The notes: a model not told the origin generated them from the letters alone. A DNA stretch of 9,891 nucleotides from Xanthobacteraceae bacterium (GCA_030037185.1 JASHRR010000639.1:1-9891); one strand, 5' to 3'. Counted from the first letter of the stretch, positions 1 through 5,528 are shown. A program made the numbers and translations.

Positions 1-108
1 CACCTGTCTGTTCACGGGGTCCCACACCTTTTCGGCCGGAAGTGCCACGTGATGCGGCCATTCGCGTTTGAGATCACTGCGCGTGATTTCGCCCTTGCGG
101 CGGGTCAT
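1..108 (-). CDS. Conserved small hypothetical protein, N-terminal part (runs off the left edge)
   Basis: Read on the minus strand from an ATG at 108, the frame is open for 36 codons to the window edge and begins [20 protein letters not shown], followed by VALPAEKV. I recognise this opening from a very common Bradyrhizobium family of about 85-90 residues with no assigned function, in which the same [25 protein letters not shown] block is strongly conserved. After AEKV this copy reads WDPVNRQV, where I remember RGLKNSEV; this is either a divergent member or the edge of a disruption outside the window. No good Shine-Dalgarno sequence precedes the ATG. An in-frame upstream ATG exists ([14 protein letters not shown]...), but family members start at MTRRKG. 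No domain, signal peptide or membrane segment is visible. Family recognition is from memory, not from a search. Confidence 0.7.
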   Translation of the reverse strand, partial: MTRRKGEITRSDLKREWPHHVALPAEKVWDPVNRQV

Positions 109-467
109 TGTCGTATTGTCATCAAATCTGTGAGCCGGCACCTTGAAACCCATGCGCTGGCCCTCACAATCTTGCGCTCTAGCTTTGCTACACCACAGGT
201 AGCTCTCACCATTGGAAACCGGCGTTTGGCAATCGCTGCGGTGCAGGACGCACTGAAAACCGATGATCTTCAGGCTGTCTTCCCCCAGGCGGTTTAATGT
301 CTACGCTTCGAAGCGGCGCAGGACGCACTAGGTCGTTTTCCGACATTCGAGCAAGCAACAATCATACGTCGTCATAAACTAACATTTTTGACAGGATTTG
401 CCACGGCCGCCCCTTTCTTCTTTGGGCAACGTTCGTCGGCAGGGTCTCCCGAGGGGGGCACCAGACA
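109..467. other. Gene-poor stretch between divergent genes
   Basis: I see no convincing gene here. The plus-strand frame 49-297 is mostly antisense to the conserved gene at 1-108 and has no ribosome binding site. A 12-base direct repeat, gcaggacgcact, occurs at 243-254 and 318-329; both copies are in frames that read QDAL, which could mean an old duplicated coding fragment, but I recognise no family. A TTGACA hexamer at 388-393 has no matching -10 box at 16-18 bases. Confidence 0.4.
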
Positions 468-656
468 ATGGGGTTCGGACCCGAGGCAATTGCGGAGATG
501 GGCGAAATTCTCGACGCCGCCTTCGAAAAGCTGCAGCACACTGGTGAGCCTGACGTGGTGCGGGAACTCATCGCCATGCGAATTATTGCAGCGGCAAGAC
601 TTGGTGAGCGTGATCCGGCTCGTTTGCTGAAAGCCGCACTCCGCAGATCGGAGTAA
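468..656 (+). CDS. Small conserved hypothetical protein, all-helical (62 aa)
   Basis: ATG at 468 is preceded by a strong ribosome binding site, GAGGGGGG at 451-458, nine bases upstream, which fixes this start. The protein begins MGFGPEAIAEMGEILDAAF and continues through PDVVRELIAMRII and AARLGERDPARLLKAAL. It looks like two or three amphipathic helices. The pattern of an N-terminal FxPE..xxM..xxD...L helix followed by a helix with (L/I)A..II...xxGERDP..L...AL matches a small rhizobial family of unknown function that I recognise from memory. It has no signal peptide, cysteines or membrane segment. It converges on the minus-strand gene ending at 688, with only 31 bases between the stops. Confidence 0.75.
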   Translation: MGFGPEAIAEMGEILDAAFEKLQHTGEPDVVRELIAMRIIAAARLGERDPARLLKAALRRSE

Positions 657-664
657 GCCGCACC

Positions 665-681
665 GGCCGCTTGCTTCGGCC
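665..681. terminator. Possible bidirectional terminator hairpin between convergent genes
   Basis: GGCCG at 665-669 pairs with CGGCC at 677-681 around a 7-base loop, in the 31-base gap between the convergent stops at 656 and 688. The stem is only 5 bp and there is no clear U-tract, although ATTAATT follows on the plus side. It is a weak call. Confidence 0.3.
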
Positions 682-687
682 CCGTCA

Positions 688-897
688 TTAATTGCTTTCG
701 CCTGCCGTCTTGCCTGTCTTCGGATTGACGAGATGCACTGATCCGCATGCAAGGCAGGTGACGCTCACAAAGCGAGAGGATGGGCAGTTGAATACCGTCA
801 GATGGCGAGGAGTGTTTAAGCTTCGCCCGTGACGGGAATCAGCAAGGACCGCATTTCGCTCCTTACGGCAGGTCATCTCGACACAACTCAAGGGCAC
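688..897 (-). CDS. CxxC zinc-ribbon-like mini-protein (start uncertain)
   Basis: The C-terminal half reads NCPSSRFVSVTCLACGSVHL then VNPKTGK. I recognise this signature from a small rhizobial family with the pattern CP..., then (V/I)TC.AC...H.(V/I)N..TGK, probably a compact metal- or redox-active cysteine cluster (C38, C48, C51 in this numbering). Its function is unknown. The frame opens at a GTG at 897, which overlaps the stop of the upstream membrane-protein gene by 10 bases and could be translationally coupled. An in-frame ATG at 876 is the other possible start. The N-terminal 30 residues (MPLSCVEMTCRKERNAVLAD...) do not resemble the family. An AAGGAG at the right distance from an out-of-frame ATG lies just inside the gene and would give only a 12-codon peptide (MRSLLIPVTGEA), so the 5' end may be altered. 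Confidence 0.6.
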   Translation of the reverse strand: MPLSCVEMTCRKERNAVLADSRHGRSLNTPRHLTVFNCPSSRFVSVTCLACGSVHLVNPKTGKTAGESN

Positions 898-1478
898 GGA
901 CCTGATCGCAGATGCAGATATTCTTTTCCGTTACCGAGGATCACCACGACGGGTTGTTCGCCCTTCCGACAAGTGAAATTTGCGTAGAGAGCGACATTCG
1001 TCCGGGCTCCAAGGCCGAGGCGGAGTGCGGCGGTTATATCCGGTCGCTCACCCGCGGTATGTGTCGTCGCTACCAAGTGCCCGGCGACAAATACTAACGC
1101 TTCTAGCGAAGTTCCATTCCCATCAACAGCCCATCCGGCTAGATCCACCTTTTGCTCATCGAGTCGACGAATAACGTTGACACGTCCATCTAGCCGTTGC
1201 GATGGAATCAAATCGGCCTCGTAAGCCGATTTTGCCAGCTCCGAACCGTTCGATATCGGATAGGCCGCGAGGCGCTGCGCGTGGGTGCGGTTGTCCGGCG
1301 TGTTTGGCACTTGAGGCTCAGTGAGCCACACCGTGATGAAGAAGCTGCCGAAAAGAACAGACAATAGGAAGACTGTATAAGCGGCGCGGCGAAACACCAG
1401 ATGCCCCCCGCGTCTTATCACGGGGTGTCTGACGGTCGCATGAACGCTACGCTTAGTTAATGAGACTTCGGATGTCAT
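888..1478 (-). CDS. Single-pass membrane-anchored protein with extracytoplasmic beta-type domain (196 aa)
   Basis: The protein has a basic N-terminus (residues 1-31, rich in Arg and His), one hydrophobic segment at about residues 32-52 (AAYTVFLLSVLFGSFFITVW), a linker, and a C-terminal domain at about 95-196. The C-terminal part contains VDLAGWAVDGNG, then LVFVAGHLV, then GERPDI. This resembles the GWA.D..G....V.V..DG..V......G..RPD pattern found in beta-sandwich modules attached to bacterial envelope and glycan-related proteins. The positive-inside pattern puts this domain in the periplasm. Two cysteines (C170, C195) might form a disulfide there. The ATG at 1478 overlaps the TGA of the upstream gene as ATGA (1475-1478) and has no Shine-Dalgarno sequence of its own, so translation is probably coupled. 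The exact function is unknown; the domain match is from memory. Confidence 0.75.
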   Translation of the reverse strand: MTSEVSLTKRSVHATVRHPVIRRGGHLVFRRAAYTVFLLSVLFGSFFITVWLTEPQVPNTPDNRTHAQRLAAYPISNGSELAKSAYEADLIPSQRLDGRVNVIRRLDEQKVDLAGWAVDGNGTSLEALVFVAGHLVATTHTAGERPDITAALRLGLGARTNVALYANFTCRKGEQPVVVILGNGKEYLHLRSGPCP

Positions 1479-1651
1479 TTTTTTGGCATGCCGACCCGTC
1501 GCTTCCGGGCCGGTCGCCCCGATGGCGCAGGCGGCTTCTTCTTGATGATCATCCTGTGCAGCTTCCGGAGATCGCCCTCGTCGAGAAACCTACCGATCAT
1601 GTTCGCCGGAATCTCCTTTGCACTGAGCGGGTCAAGCTGGTGTCCGGACAC
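1475..1651 (-). CDS. Small basic Lys/Pro-rich hypothetical protein
   Basis: The frame ends ...KKKPPAPSGRP then ARKRRVGMPKK, a basic proline-rich tail, and its TGA overlaps the next ATG by four bases (ATGA, 1475-1478). I chose the GTG at 1651 because GAGGG (1661-1665 on the plus strand) lies nine bases upstream; the product is then 58 residues, starting MSGHQLDPLSAKEIPAN. Other possible starts are a TTG at 1771, with no ribosome binding site, and an ATG at 1600, with AAGGAG 12 bases upstream. The middle part (MIGRFLDEGDLRKLHRMI) looks helical. I do not recognise a family. The KKPPAPS block also occurs in the mini-protein at 4594-4782. Position between a zinc-ribbon-like gene and a membrane-protein gene, with overlap, suggests one transcription unit. 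Confidence 0.5.
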   Translation of the reverse strand: MSGHQLDPLSAKEIPANMIGRFLDEGDLRKLHRMIIKKKPPAPSGRPARKRRVGMPKK

Positions 1652-1795
1652 GAACTCGAGCCCTCGATTGCCCAGACGCTCCGCTGGGCAGTCGGAGCTA
1701 TGAGGCTGGCCTTTTACCAACTTGGCAAGGCAAAGCTCCGGCCCTTCCGAACCTCCGAACGCGCTACCCAATCTGCTATGGTCGTCAGCCCGCTG

Positions 1796-2023
1796 TTAGC
1801 TCGACTGGCCCGGGGTCGATTCCCCGACTTCCTGCGGCGATGCAGATGCCGACGAGCGTCTACGAAACCTAGCTTCGTCGTAATCATCAGCGCAGAATTC
1901 GTCGCAGAAGAATTGCCCGTCTGGGGAACGCCAAGCCTCCAATTCCCCATTCAAGGTCGGCAGCCGTTTGCGGCAAAACACACAACATAAAGTCAGATCA
2001 ATGTCGCCAGCACGCATATTCAT
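1796..2023 (-). CDS. CxxC/CxxxC zinc-finger-like mini-protein (75 aa)
   Basis: I chose the ATG at 2023 because GAGGG lies five bases upstream; a TTG at 2035 is in frame but would place that site inside the gene. The sequence contains CVFCRKRLPTLNGELEAWRS and then GQFFCDEFCADD, that is C14-x2-C17 and C40-x3-C44. The pattern (C..C..R.PT..G..EAWR....FFC.EFCA) matches a small family of Bradyrhizobium proteins I recognise, with a treble-clef-like arrangement of four cysteines likely to bind zinc. No function is assigned. The Ser-rich tail (SSASASPQEVGESTPGQSS) is probably disordered. It is the first gene of the minus-strand run that continues down to 688. Confidence 0.75.
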   Translation of the reverse strand: MNMRAGDIDLTLCCVFCRKRLPTLNGELEAWRSPDGQFFCDEFCADDYDEARFRRRSSASASPQEVGESTPGQSS

Positions 2024-2169
2024 CGGAACCCTCAAGAATCATGGCCCGGCGCGAATCATCATAGCGGTATTGGTCGGAAAGCGGTTGCACGAATAATAGA
2101 CTTTCAGACGAAAATAGCGAGCTATCCACTCCCGCCAAAACTGCAGGCACCAATTCTCCAGCCTTTCGT

Positions 2170-2290
2170 TCAATAACCTTTAAGCGTCCGCCGACCGGCC
2201 TCAGTTATCTTTGCGCGGCCGAGCCTTTCAGCGGCGACTGATCTTTGCCTAGCACCGAAGCCGTCACGTTTCGCAGACTGTAGAAATGCT
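2170..2290 (-). pseudogene. 3' remnant of an RITEAGRR-family (winged-helix-like) gene
   Basis: On the minus strand a frame ending at the TGA at 2170-2172 reads ...RAKITEAGRRTLKGY-stop. This matches the end of the intact copy at 7074-7319 (VRITEAGRRALEGY-stop) and that at 4308-4533. Upstream the same frame gives AKRDGFGARQRSVAAERLG, which keeps only a trace of the NGF.R motif and has lost the residues between that motif and the final block. No start codon or ribosome binding site for a full gene is present. The plus-strand segment gccgaccggcctcagt is shared with the copy near 4330. I read it as a truncated, internally deleted fourth or fifth copy of the family. Confidence 0.6.
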
Positions 2291-2316
2291 ATCGCCACAG
2301 GGCCGCGGGACCAGTG

Positions 2317-2356
2317 TTAGACTAAGACTAGACTTAGACTTAGACTTAGACTAGAC
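2317..2356. repeat. Hexanucleotide tandem repeat (TTAGAC)n, imperfect
   Basis: On the plus strand the units are TTAGAC, TAAGAC, TAGAC, then TTAGAC three times, then TAGAC, so two units are 5 bases long. The repeat overlaps the stop codon (TAG, 2351-2353 as cta) of the Hint gene on the minus strand, so slippage here would change the end of that protein. Confidence 0.85.
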
Positions 2357-3177
2357 TAGCATCGCTTCTGCTCGTCTTGCGATCTGGCCGTGAGCGATTT
2401 GGAGCGGATCACGCACGTTAACAATGTTGGAAATCAGAAGCCTCGCGACGCCCTCCATCTTTTCGCGCTGGGTACGGTATTCGAGGATCGGTGCAAACGG
2501 TGTCATCTCCGACTGAGGTTCGGCCCCATAAAGCCGCTCGTATTCGACGAAATTTGAAAAGCCCTCGCGATTCAAATCGCGATAAAGAAAGCTTTCGACC
2601 AGAGCTCCTTCCGCATAGATCACTTCATGCGTCTCAAGATCGATATGATAGTACTCGAGAGCCGACATATCCGATGGCGCGCTCTGTGCGACGCTGGTCC
2701 CATTTACCAGATATTTCACTGGAATGAGGGCCTCGTTAAAGAAAAGGCAATGCAGCGGCGAGAGATAGAGATTGCTGTGAGGTGAACAATCATCTATCGC
2801 AAAGCGCGCGACGCGGATCGGCATTACGCTATCCAGCCAAGCCCTGCCTTCCTCCTTTGTGAATTTGCTGTACGCGATCCACTTGATGGGCTTACGACCG
2901 GCAAGCGTGCTTACTTCATCTCCAATTTTCAGTTCCTGCACGAGACGATCGCCTGAAGGAGTCGAAATCTTCGTCCCCTTCAGTAGACACGCCGTGCGTC
3001 CGGGCAGGGGCGGGGGCAGCGGGCCCCCTCCCCGGGCGGGGGCGGGGGCAGGGGCTTAGGAGCTACCTGTGCAGACGCACATTTTTTAGCCAACGCAAGG
3101 AAAGGAAAGCTTGCGGCGCCTCCAGCTATTGCCCTGAATAGTTGCCGTCGCGTGCCGAAATGCCCAAGCCTGTTCAT
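2351..3177 (-). pseudogene. Tat-exported Hint-domain (Hedgehog/intein-like) protein, frameshifted
   Basis: The ATG at 3177 has AAGGAG (3184-3189) six bases upstream. The N-terminus MNRLGHFGTRRQLFRAIAGG, then AASFPFLALAKKCASA, is a twin-arginine signal with TRRQLF, a hydrophobic stretch and an ASA-Q cleavage site. It leads into APKPLPPPPP. That frame stops at 2980 (..CPDARRVY). The Hint domain continues in the -1 frame: PLPPPLPGRTACLLKGTKI with the expected nucleophile Cys at 2987-2989, then LVQELKIGDEV, RKPIKWIA, the SPLHCLFF motif with its conserved His, LVNGTSVAQ and VIYAEGALVESF. These are the order and motifs of the Hint_2 type (Hedgehog/intein). Adding one G to the GGGG run of the minus strand near 3031 would join both parts in frame. 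The gene may be a pseudogene, phase-variable, or a sequencing error in a hard G tract. The -1 frame alone has no start codon after its TAA at 3056-3058. Confidence 0.75.
3002..3054 (+). other. G-run cluster with two G-quadruplex-type motifs
   Basis: On the plus strand, 3034-3054 has four G-runs of 3, 5, 5 and 4 separated by one- or two-base loops. 3002-3023 has a second set (runs of 3, 4, 5 and 3; loops of 2, 1 and 4). Between them lies GGGCCCCCTCCCCGGG. This coincides with the proline-tract coding region where the Hint gene loses its frame. Confidence 0.7.
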
Positions 3178-3189
3178 GATTGACTCCTT

Positions 3190-3600
3190 CTCGCCGCGAA
3201 ATTGAGACGAGCATACGCACGCCGCCAACAACGAGGGCGCAACCGCCCGCAACTCTTACACTAACACAACTTAACATTTCATCAAACGTTAATGTGGACG
3301 GGAAAAGACTACCAAGCCAGGCCACACCCGAAGACCTCTCCACGGCTTTCGGCGTGCGAATTGGGTGGTATAGCCAACTGGGTGCGCCGGAGCGGCGCGG
3401 GAAATCCCGTATCCAAAGAGATTATCGTAACGGCGACTCCACGCTGTGTGAGATAGCTAACACAAAAAATCCCGTCCTGTGTTATTTTCTTTCGCAGACA
3501 GCGGTCCCAGCCTTGCCCCCTCCCCCATCCAAACTGATTAGAGCCGCAACAAAGGCCCTAGGAATTTAATCATTGAGGCCCGCTCCTGGCGTTAGGTGTT
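3190..3600. other. Intergenic stretch upstream of the Hint gene, with a small inverted repeat
   Basis: No gene is convincing here. The plus-strand frame 3180-3569 starts at a TTG inside the ribosome binding region of the divergent Hint gene and has no recognisable motif. The stretch should hold the Hint promoter, but I could not pick a sigma-70 or EcfG box with confidence. A perfect 7-bp inverted repeat is listed separately. Confidence 0.4.
3458..3484. promoter_or_regulatory. Perfect inverted repeat TAACACA-N13-TGTGTTA
   Basis: TAACACA at 3458-3464 and TGTGTTA at 3478-3484 are exact inverted copies around a 13-base spacer. This could be an operator half-site pair about 280 bases upstream of the Hint gene, or a weak hairpin followed on the plus strand by TTTTCTTTC. 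No regulator can be named. Confidence 0.35.
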
Positions 3601-3790
3601 TCGAACTTATTAATTTTTGTGGGCTGGTTGTGGGAATGTTCCGGCTCTGGCCAGCGTGAGGCCTTCGCCTAAAGCCTTACACCACAATCCAACGCCGGCC
3701 GCAGCGGCGCCGATTCCGAGGCCCGCGTTGGTCGGATGGCGGGGGCCCTCAAGGCGCCCAGCAGATGGTGGCTGCAGCCGGCGGCGATGC
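3601..3790. other. Gly/Ala-codon-rich stretch with a 19-base repeat copy
   Basis: Downstream of the MmcQ/YjbR-like gene on the minus strand, several frames are open. One reads NAGLGIGAAAAGVGL and stops at 3610-3612. Another starts with an ATG at 3794 overlapping the previous stop (40 codons, SAPLRPALD near its end). None has a ribosome binding site or a family I recognise, so I do not call a gene. The 19 bases 3689-3707 recur exactly at 5529-5547. Confidence 0.35.
3689..3707 (+). repeat. 19-base exact direct repeat, copy 1 (copy 2 at 5529-5547)
   Basis: The sequence ccaacgccggccgcagcgg occurs at 3689-3707 and at 5529-5547, and a few further matching bases follow. On the minus strand it encodes either APLRPAL or AAAGVGL depending on frame. 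It may be a remnant of one shared small gene or just a GC-rich coding echo. Confidence 0.6.
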
Positions 3791-4132
3791 TCATGGCTCG
3801 TCGATGGATTCTAAGAGTGCCTTTGGAGCGACATTGCGCCAAGCGTGGATAAGGGCACTTCTAACCGTCGCTTCCTCGGCATGCTGGAGCACAACATTGG
3901 TCGCTCCGAGCCGCCCCCAGCCTCCCGGCTCGGGCACGAAGGTCCCTGGCGCTGTGTGCATGAACATGGCTTGCTGTTCTGGCGTGAGCTGGACCGTAGC
4001 TACCGAATCAGCATGACCTTTTAGGCTTGCGAATGATTTTCGCCGTACACGAAAGTCCGAACGCCCCTTGCGAAAGACCTCCACAGCTTCCTGCTGAGAT
4101 AGTGCAAGGTGGCGAAATTCATTAGGCGTCAT
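3791..4132 (-). CDS. MmcQ/YjbR family protein (113 aa)
   Basis: From the ATG at 4132 the protein begins MTPNEFRHLALSQQEAVEVF and continues with SDFRVRRKSFASL, VQLTPEQQAMF, GGWGRLGATNVVL and VRSALIHAWRNVAPKALL. The order of these motifs (EFR..AL..PEA.E....G..DFRV..K.FA.L, then V.L.PEQQ, then GGWG..G.T.V.L, then AW...APK.L) is that of the MmcQ/YjbR (DUF419) family, small CyaY-like-fold proteins sometimes called DNA-binding, of unclear role. The length, about 113 residues, is normal for the family. The frame is open upstream to 4288, but the homology starts at MTPNEF. The ATG overlaps the TGA of the upstream frame as ATGA (4129-4132); no clear Shine-Dalgarno sequence is present. The protein is cytoplasmic with no signal. 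HAEEATV replaces the usual K/A-rich stretch, within normal variation. Confidence 0.85.
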   Translation of the reverse strand: MTPNEFRHLALSQQEAVEVFRKGRSDFRVRRKSFASLKGHADSVATVQLTPEQQAMFMHTAPGTFVPEPGGWGRLGATNVVLQHAEEATVRSALIHAWRNVAPKALLESIDEP

Positions 4133-4533
4133 AGCAAGACAAAGGAGGCCGCCAACGAAGGCGGCCCCAAGGGGAGGAATTGCCCAAGGAGATGGGCGTT
4201 CGTTGCACAGGCAATGTCCATGCCACTCCATAGACCAGCGCGGTCCGATGTGCCGCGATTGCCCGAAAAATCCACAATCAGCGACCATGGCAACGGATTT
4301 CCGTTGGTCACGCCTCGAGGCGCCCGCCGACCGGCCTCAGTGATCCGCCCGCCAGCCTTAACCTCGCGCTGTGCAGTTGCGAGTCCGGCGTGAATGAGGC
4401 GCGCCAGCGTCTGGCGTGTAATCCCGCTAGCGGAGATGGCTGCGTCGGTAGCACCGAACGGAATGCCGGCAAGAAATAGGAGTGCCCGGCGCTGCTGTGG
4501 GCCGAGCTGACGCTTTCGAGCGGGCGACGGCAT
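4129..4533 (-). CDS. RITEAGRR-family winged-helix-like protein with frameshifted, extended C-terminus
   Basis: From the ATG at 4533 the protein begins MPSPARKRQLGPQQRRALLF and goes on with PFGATDAA, GITRQTLARLIHAGLATAQR, EVKAGG and RITEAGRRA. This is a paralogue of the genes at 7074-7319 and 7623-7886. In this family, short helices are followed by a (L/I)I.AGL.....R turn and an RITEAGRRAL end, like a helix-turn-helix plus the wing of winged-helix proteins; DNA binding is my inference. Two differences stand out. Eighteen bases between KAGG and RITEAGRR are missing compared with 7074-7319. After RRA, one extra C appears to have been inserted; without it the gene would end RRALEA-stop at 4308-4310. 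The actual frame runs on for about 60 unrelated residues to 4129, overlapping the next ATG. It may be non-functional. Confidence 0.65.
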   Translation of the reverse strand: MPSPARKRQLGPQQRRALLFLAGIPFGATDAAISASGITRQTLARLIHAGLATAQREVKAGGRITEAGRRAPRGVTNGNPLPWSLIVDFSGNRGTSDRAGLWSGMDIACATNAHLLGQFLPLGPPSLAASFVLL

Positions 4534-4593
4534 CTGAGGCAACTGGATGAACGAAATACAAATAGAACTAATTGCGGAGCGAAGCTGCGCATT

Positions 4594-4782
4594 CTACCCC
4601 CGACCGCGACGCACCGGAACTGGCTTGGGACGCCTACCGGGTTCAACCTCATTGGTTTCGTTGTGAACAGTCGGCGCTGGCTTTTTGCCCGACCTCTGCT
4701 CCAGAGGCGTACAGCCTGGTCGGCGCTTCACCGACGGCGCAGGCGGCTTCTTACCGGGTGTGCCGTTGAGTTTCTTGGGCAT
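4594..4782 (-). CDS. Lys/Pro/Arg-rich basic mini-protein (62 aa)
   Basis: From the ATG at 4782 the product starts MPKKLNGTPGKKPPAPSVKR and ends RRPKPVPVRRGRG. It is strongly basic and proline-rich, has one cysteine and no hydrophobic stretch, and is probably disordered; nucleic-acid binding would fit but is only inference. A GAGGTGATGG stretch upstream of the ATG is a weak ribosome binding site at an unusually long distance. The KKPPAPS block and the coding bases ggcgcaggcggcttctt (plus strand) are shared with the small gene ending at 1475, whose tail also has MPKK. It lies downstream of the frameshifted His-rich gene. I do not recognise a named family. Confidence 0.45.
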   Translation of the reverse strand: MPKKLNGTPGKKPPAPSVKRRPGCTPLEQRSGKKPAPTVHNETNEVEPGRRPKPVPVRRGRG

Positions 4783-5130
4783 ACGCGGACCATCACCTCT
4801 GAGATCCCCAGTCTACGCGGTCCGTAAAGCTTACCAGTCCCCCGCATTACAGTGATCCGAAGGCAAACGGCTCGAATGTGCTCGACATGGGCCTTCAATG
4901 CCTTCTCGGCGTGGGCTGCACCCTGAAGTCTATGGCATCTGGCCATGATCTAGGGCCGTTTCGTGGCCTTCAGGTTCCTTGGCCGCTTTCCCGTGGTGAT
5001 ACGCCGCACGCACAAGGTGTTCTTCAGCTTTTTTGTGGTGTTCTGCCGCTTTGAACGCATGAGATTTTTCTCCGGGTCTCGTGCCCCTTGAACCGGAAAA
5101 ACCCCTCGAACCGACAACACAGGAGATCAC
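4728..5130 (-). pseudogene. His/Ala-rich repeat protein, frameshifted
   Basis: One minus-strand frame reads SHAFKAAEHHKKAEEHLVRA then AYHHGKAAKEPEGHETA and stops at 4930 (LDHGQMP). The next frame, from about 4946, carries on with ARCHRLQGAAHAEKALKAHV then EHI. Together they match a rhizobial family of histidine/alanine-rich helical proteins (pattern AAEHHKKAAEHH...AA.HH.EAAKHHE.G.HE.AAHHA..A.GH...A..HAEEA.KAHVE) that I recognise from memory; it has no assigned function. The two halves are in different frames around 4935-4950, so a one-base indel is likely. The family similarity ends near 4865; the rest down to 4728 is only an open frame. The start is unclear: a GTG at 5130 is in frame without a ribosome binding site, and the usual ATG may have been lost near an ACG in front of RPGEKSHAF. 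Confidence 0.55.
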
Positions 5131-5209
5131 CGCGAGGTTGCTCTGTAATCCCGCAAGCGTCGGGCAGCTTTAAAACCTTAACGTCAACACGGTGGGTCGT
5201 CATAGAACA

Positions 5210-5235
5210 GGAACGCAGCCCTCCTTGCATCGTTA
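5210..5235 (+). promoter_or_regulatory. EcfG-type (general stress response) promoter, GGAAC-N16-CGTTA
   Basis: GGAAC at 5210-5214 and CGTTA at 5231-5235 are separated by exactly 16 bases. This is the established consensus of sigma-EcfG promoters of Alphaproteobacteria (GGAAC-N16/17-CGTT). It points into the plus-strand gene ending at 5499 and would start the transcript near 5241-5243. Confidence 0.6.
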
Positions 5236-5247
5236 GCTTTGTCGAGG

Positions 5248-5499
5248 ATGATCGTGCCGCGCTTGCTCTCAGTCTCAGACACCATAGATTGGATGCGCAG
5301 GCCACGAGGCCACACCAATGCCGGAACAGAAGCTTCTATCGCTGGCACCGCCTTGCGGTTACGCGCCGAGGAAGTCTTGACTCACGCCGAGGTCATGAGA
5401 GATGCGGAGACGCAGCGTAGAATGCGCGGGGTTGCGGCGACCTACGAGGAATTCGCGCAGGGGCTCGAACAACACGCCGGCGACCTGGACGAGATGTAG
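5248..5499 (+). CDS. Small helical hypothetical protein behind an EcfG-type promoter
   Basis: The C-terminal 50 residues, LRLRAEEVLTHAEVMRDAET, QRRMRGVAATYEEFAQ and GLEQHAGDLDEM, form a clear amphipathic helical segment. They match a common small rhizobial family (R.RAEE....AE.M.D.EA...M..IA..YE.LA..LEQ) seen in stress-related small proteins; the function is unknown. The start is unsettled. ATG 5248 is in frame but lies only a few bases after the predicted transcription start and has no proper ribosome binding site. The best-looking start, ATG 5318 with GAGG nine bases upstream, is in the +1 frame (MPEQKLLSLAP...) and would need a frameshift near 5345 to reach ALRLRAEEVL. So the gene is either started elsewhere or has a broken 5' end. 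Confidence 0.6.
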   Translation: MIVPRLLSVSDTIDWMRRPRGHTNAGTEASIAGTALRLRAEEVLTHAEVMRDAETQRRMRGVAATYEEFAQGLEQHAGDLDEM

Positions 5500-5528
5500 G
5501 CCGCGGAAAGGCAGCTCATGACGCCAAG

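Noticed and set aside
49..297. 82-codon plus-strand frame
   Set aside because: It is largely antisense to the conserved MTRRKGEIT gene at 1-108 and has no ribosome binding site.
388..393. TTGACA as a -35 box for the gene at 468
   Set aside because: No -10-like hexamer occurs at 16-18 bases; the same problem applies to TTGACA at 7506-7511 on the plus strand.
1785..1835. tRNA-like pieces: GTTAGCTCGACTGG followed by a GGGG-TCGATT-CCCC arm
   Set aside because: There is no anticodon arm, the loop is six rather than seven bases, no acceptor stem can be formed, and the segment is the coding end of the cysteine mini-protein gene.
3180..3569. 129-codon plus-strand frame
   Set aside because: It starts at a TTG within the ribosome binding region of the divergent Hint gene and shows no motif; likely chance.
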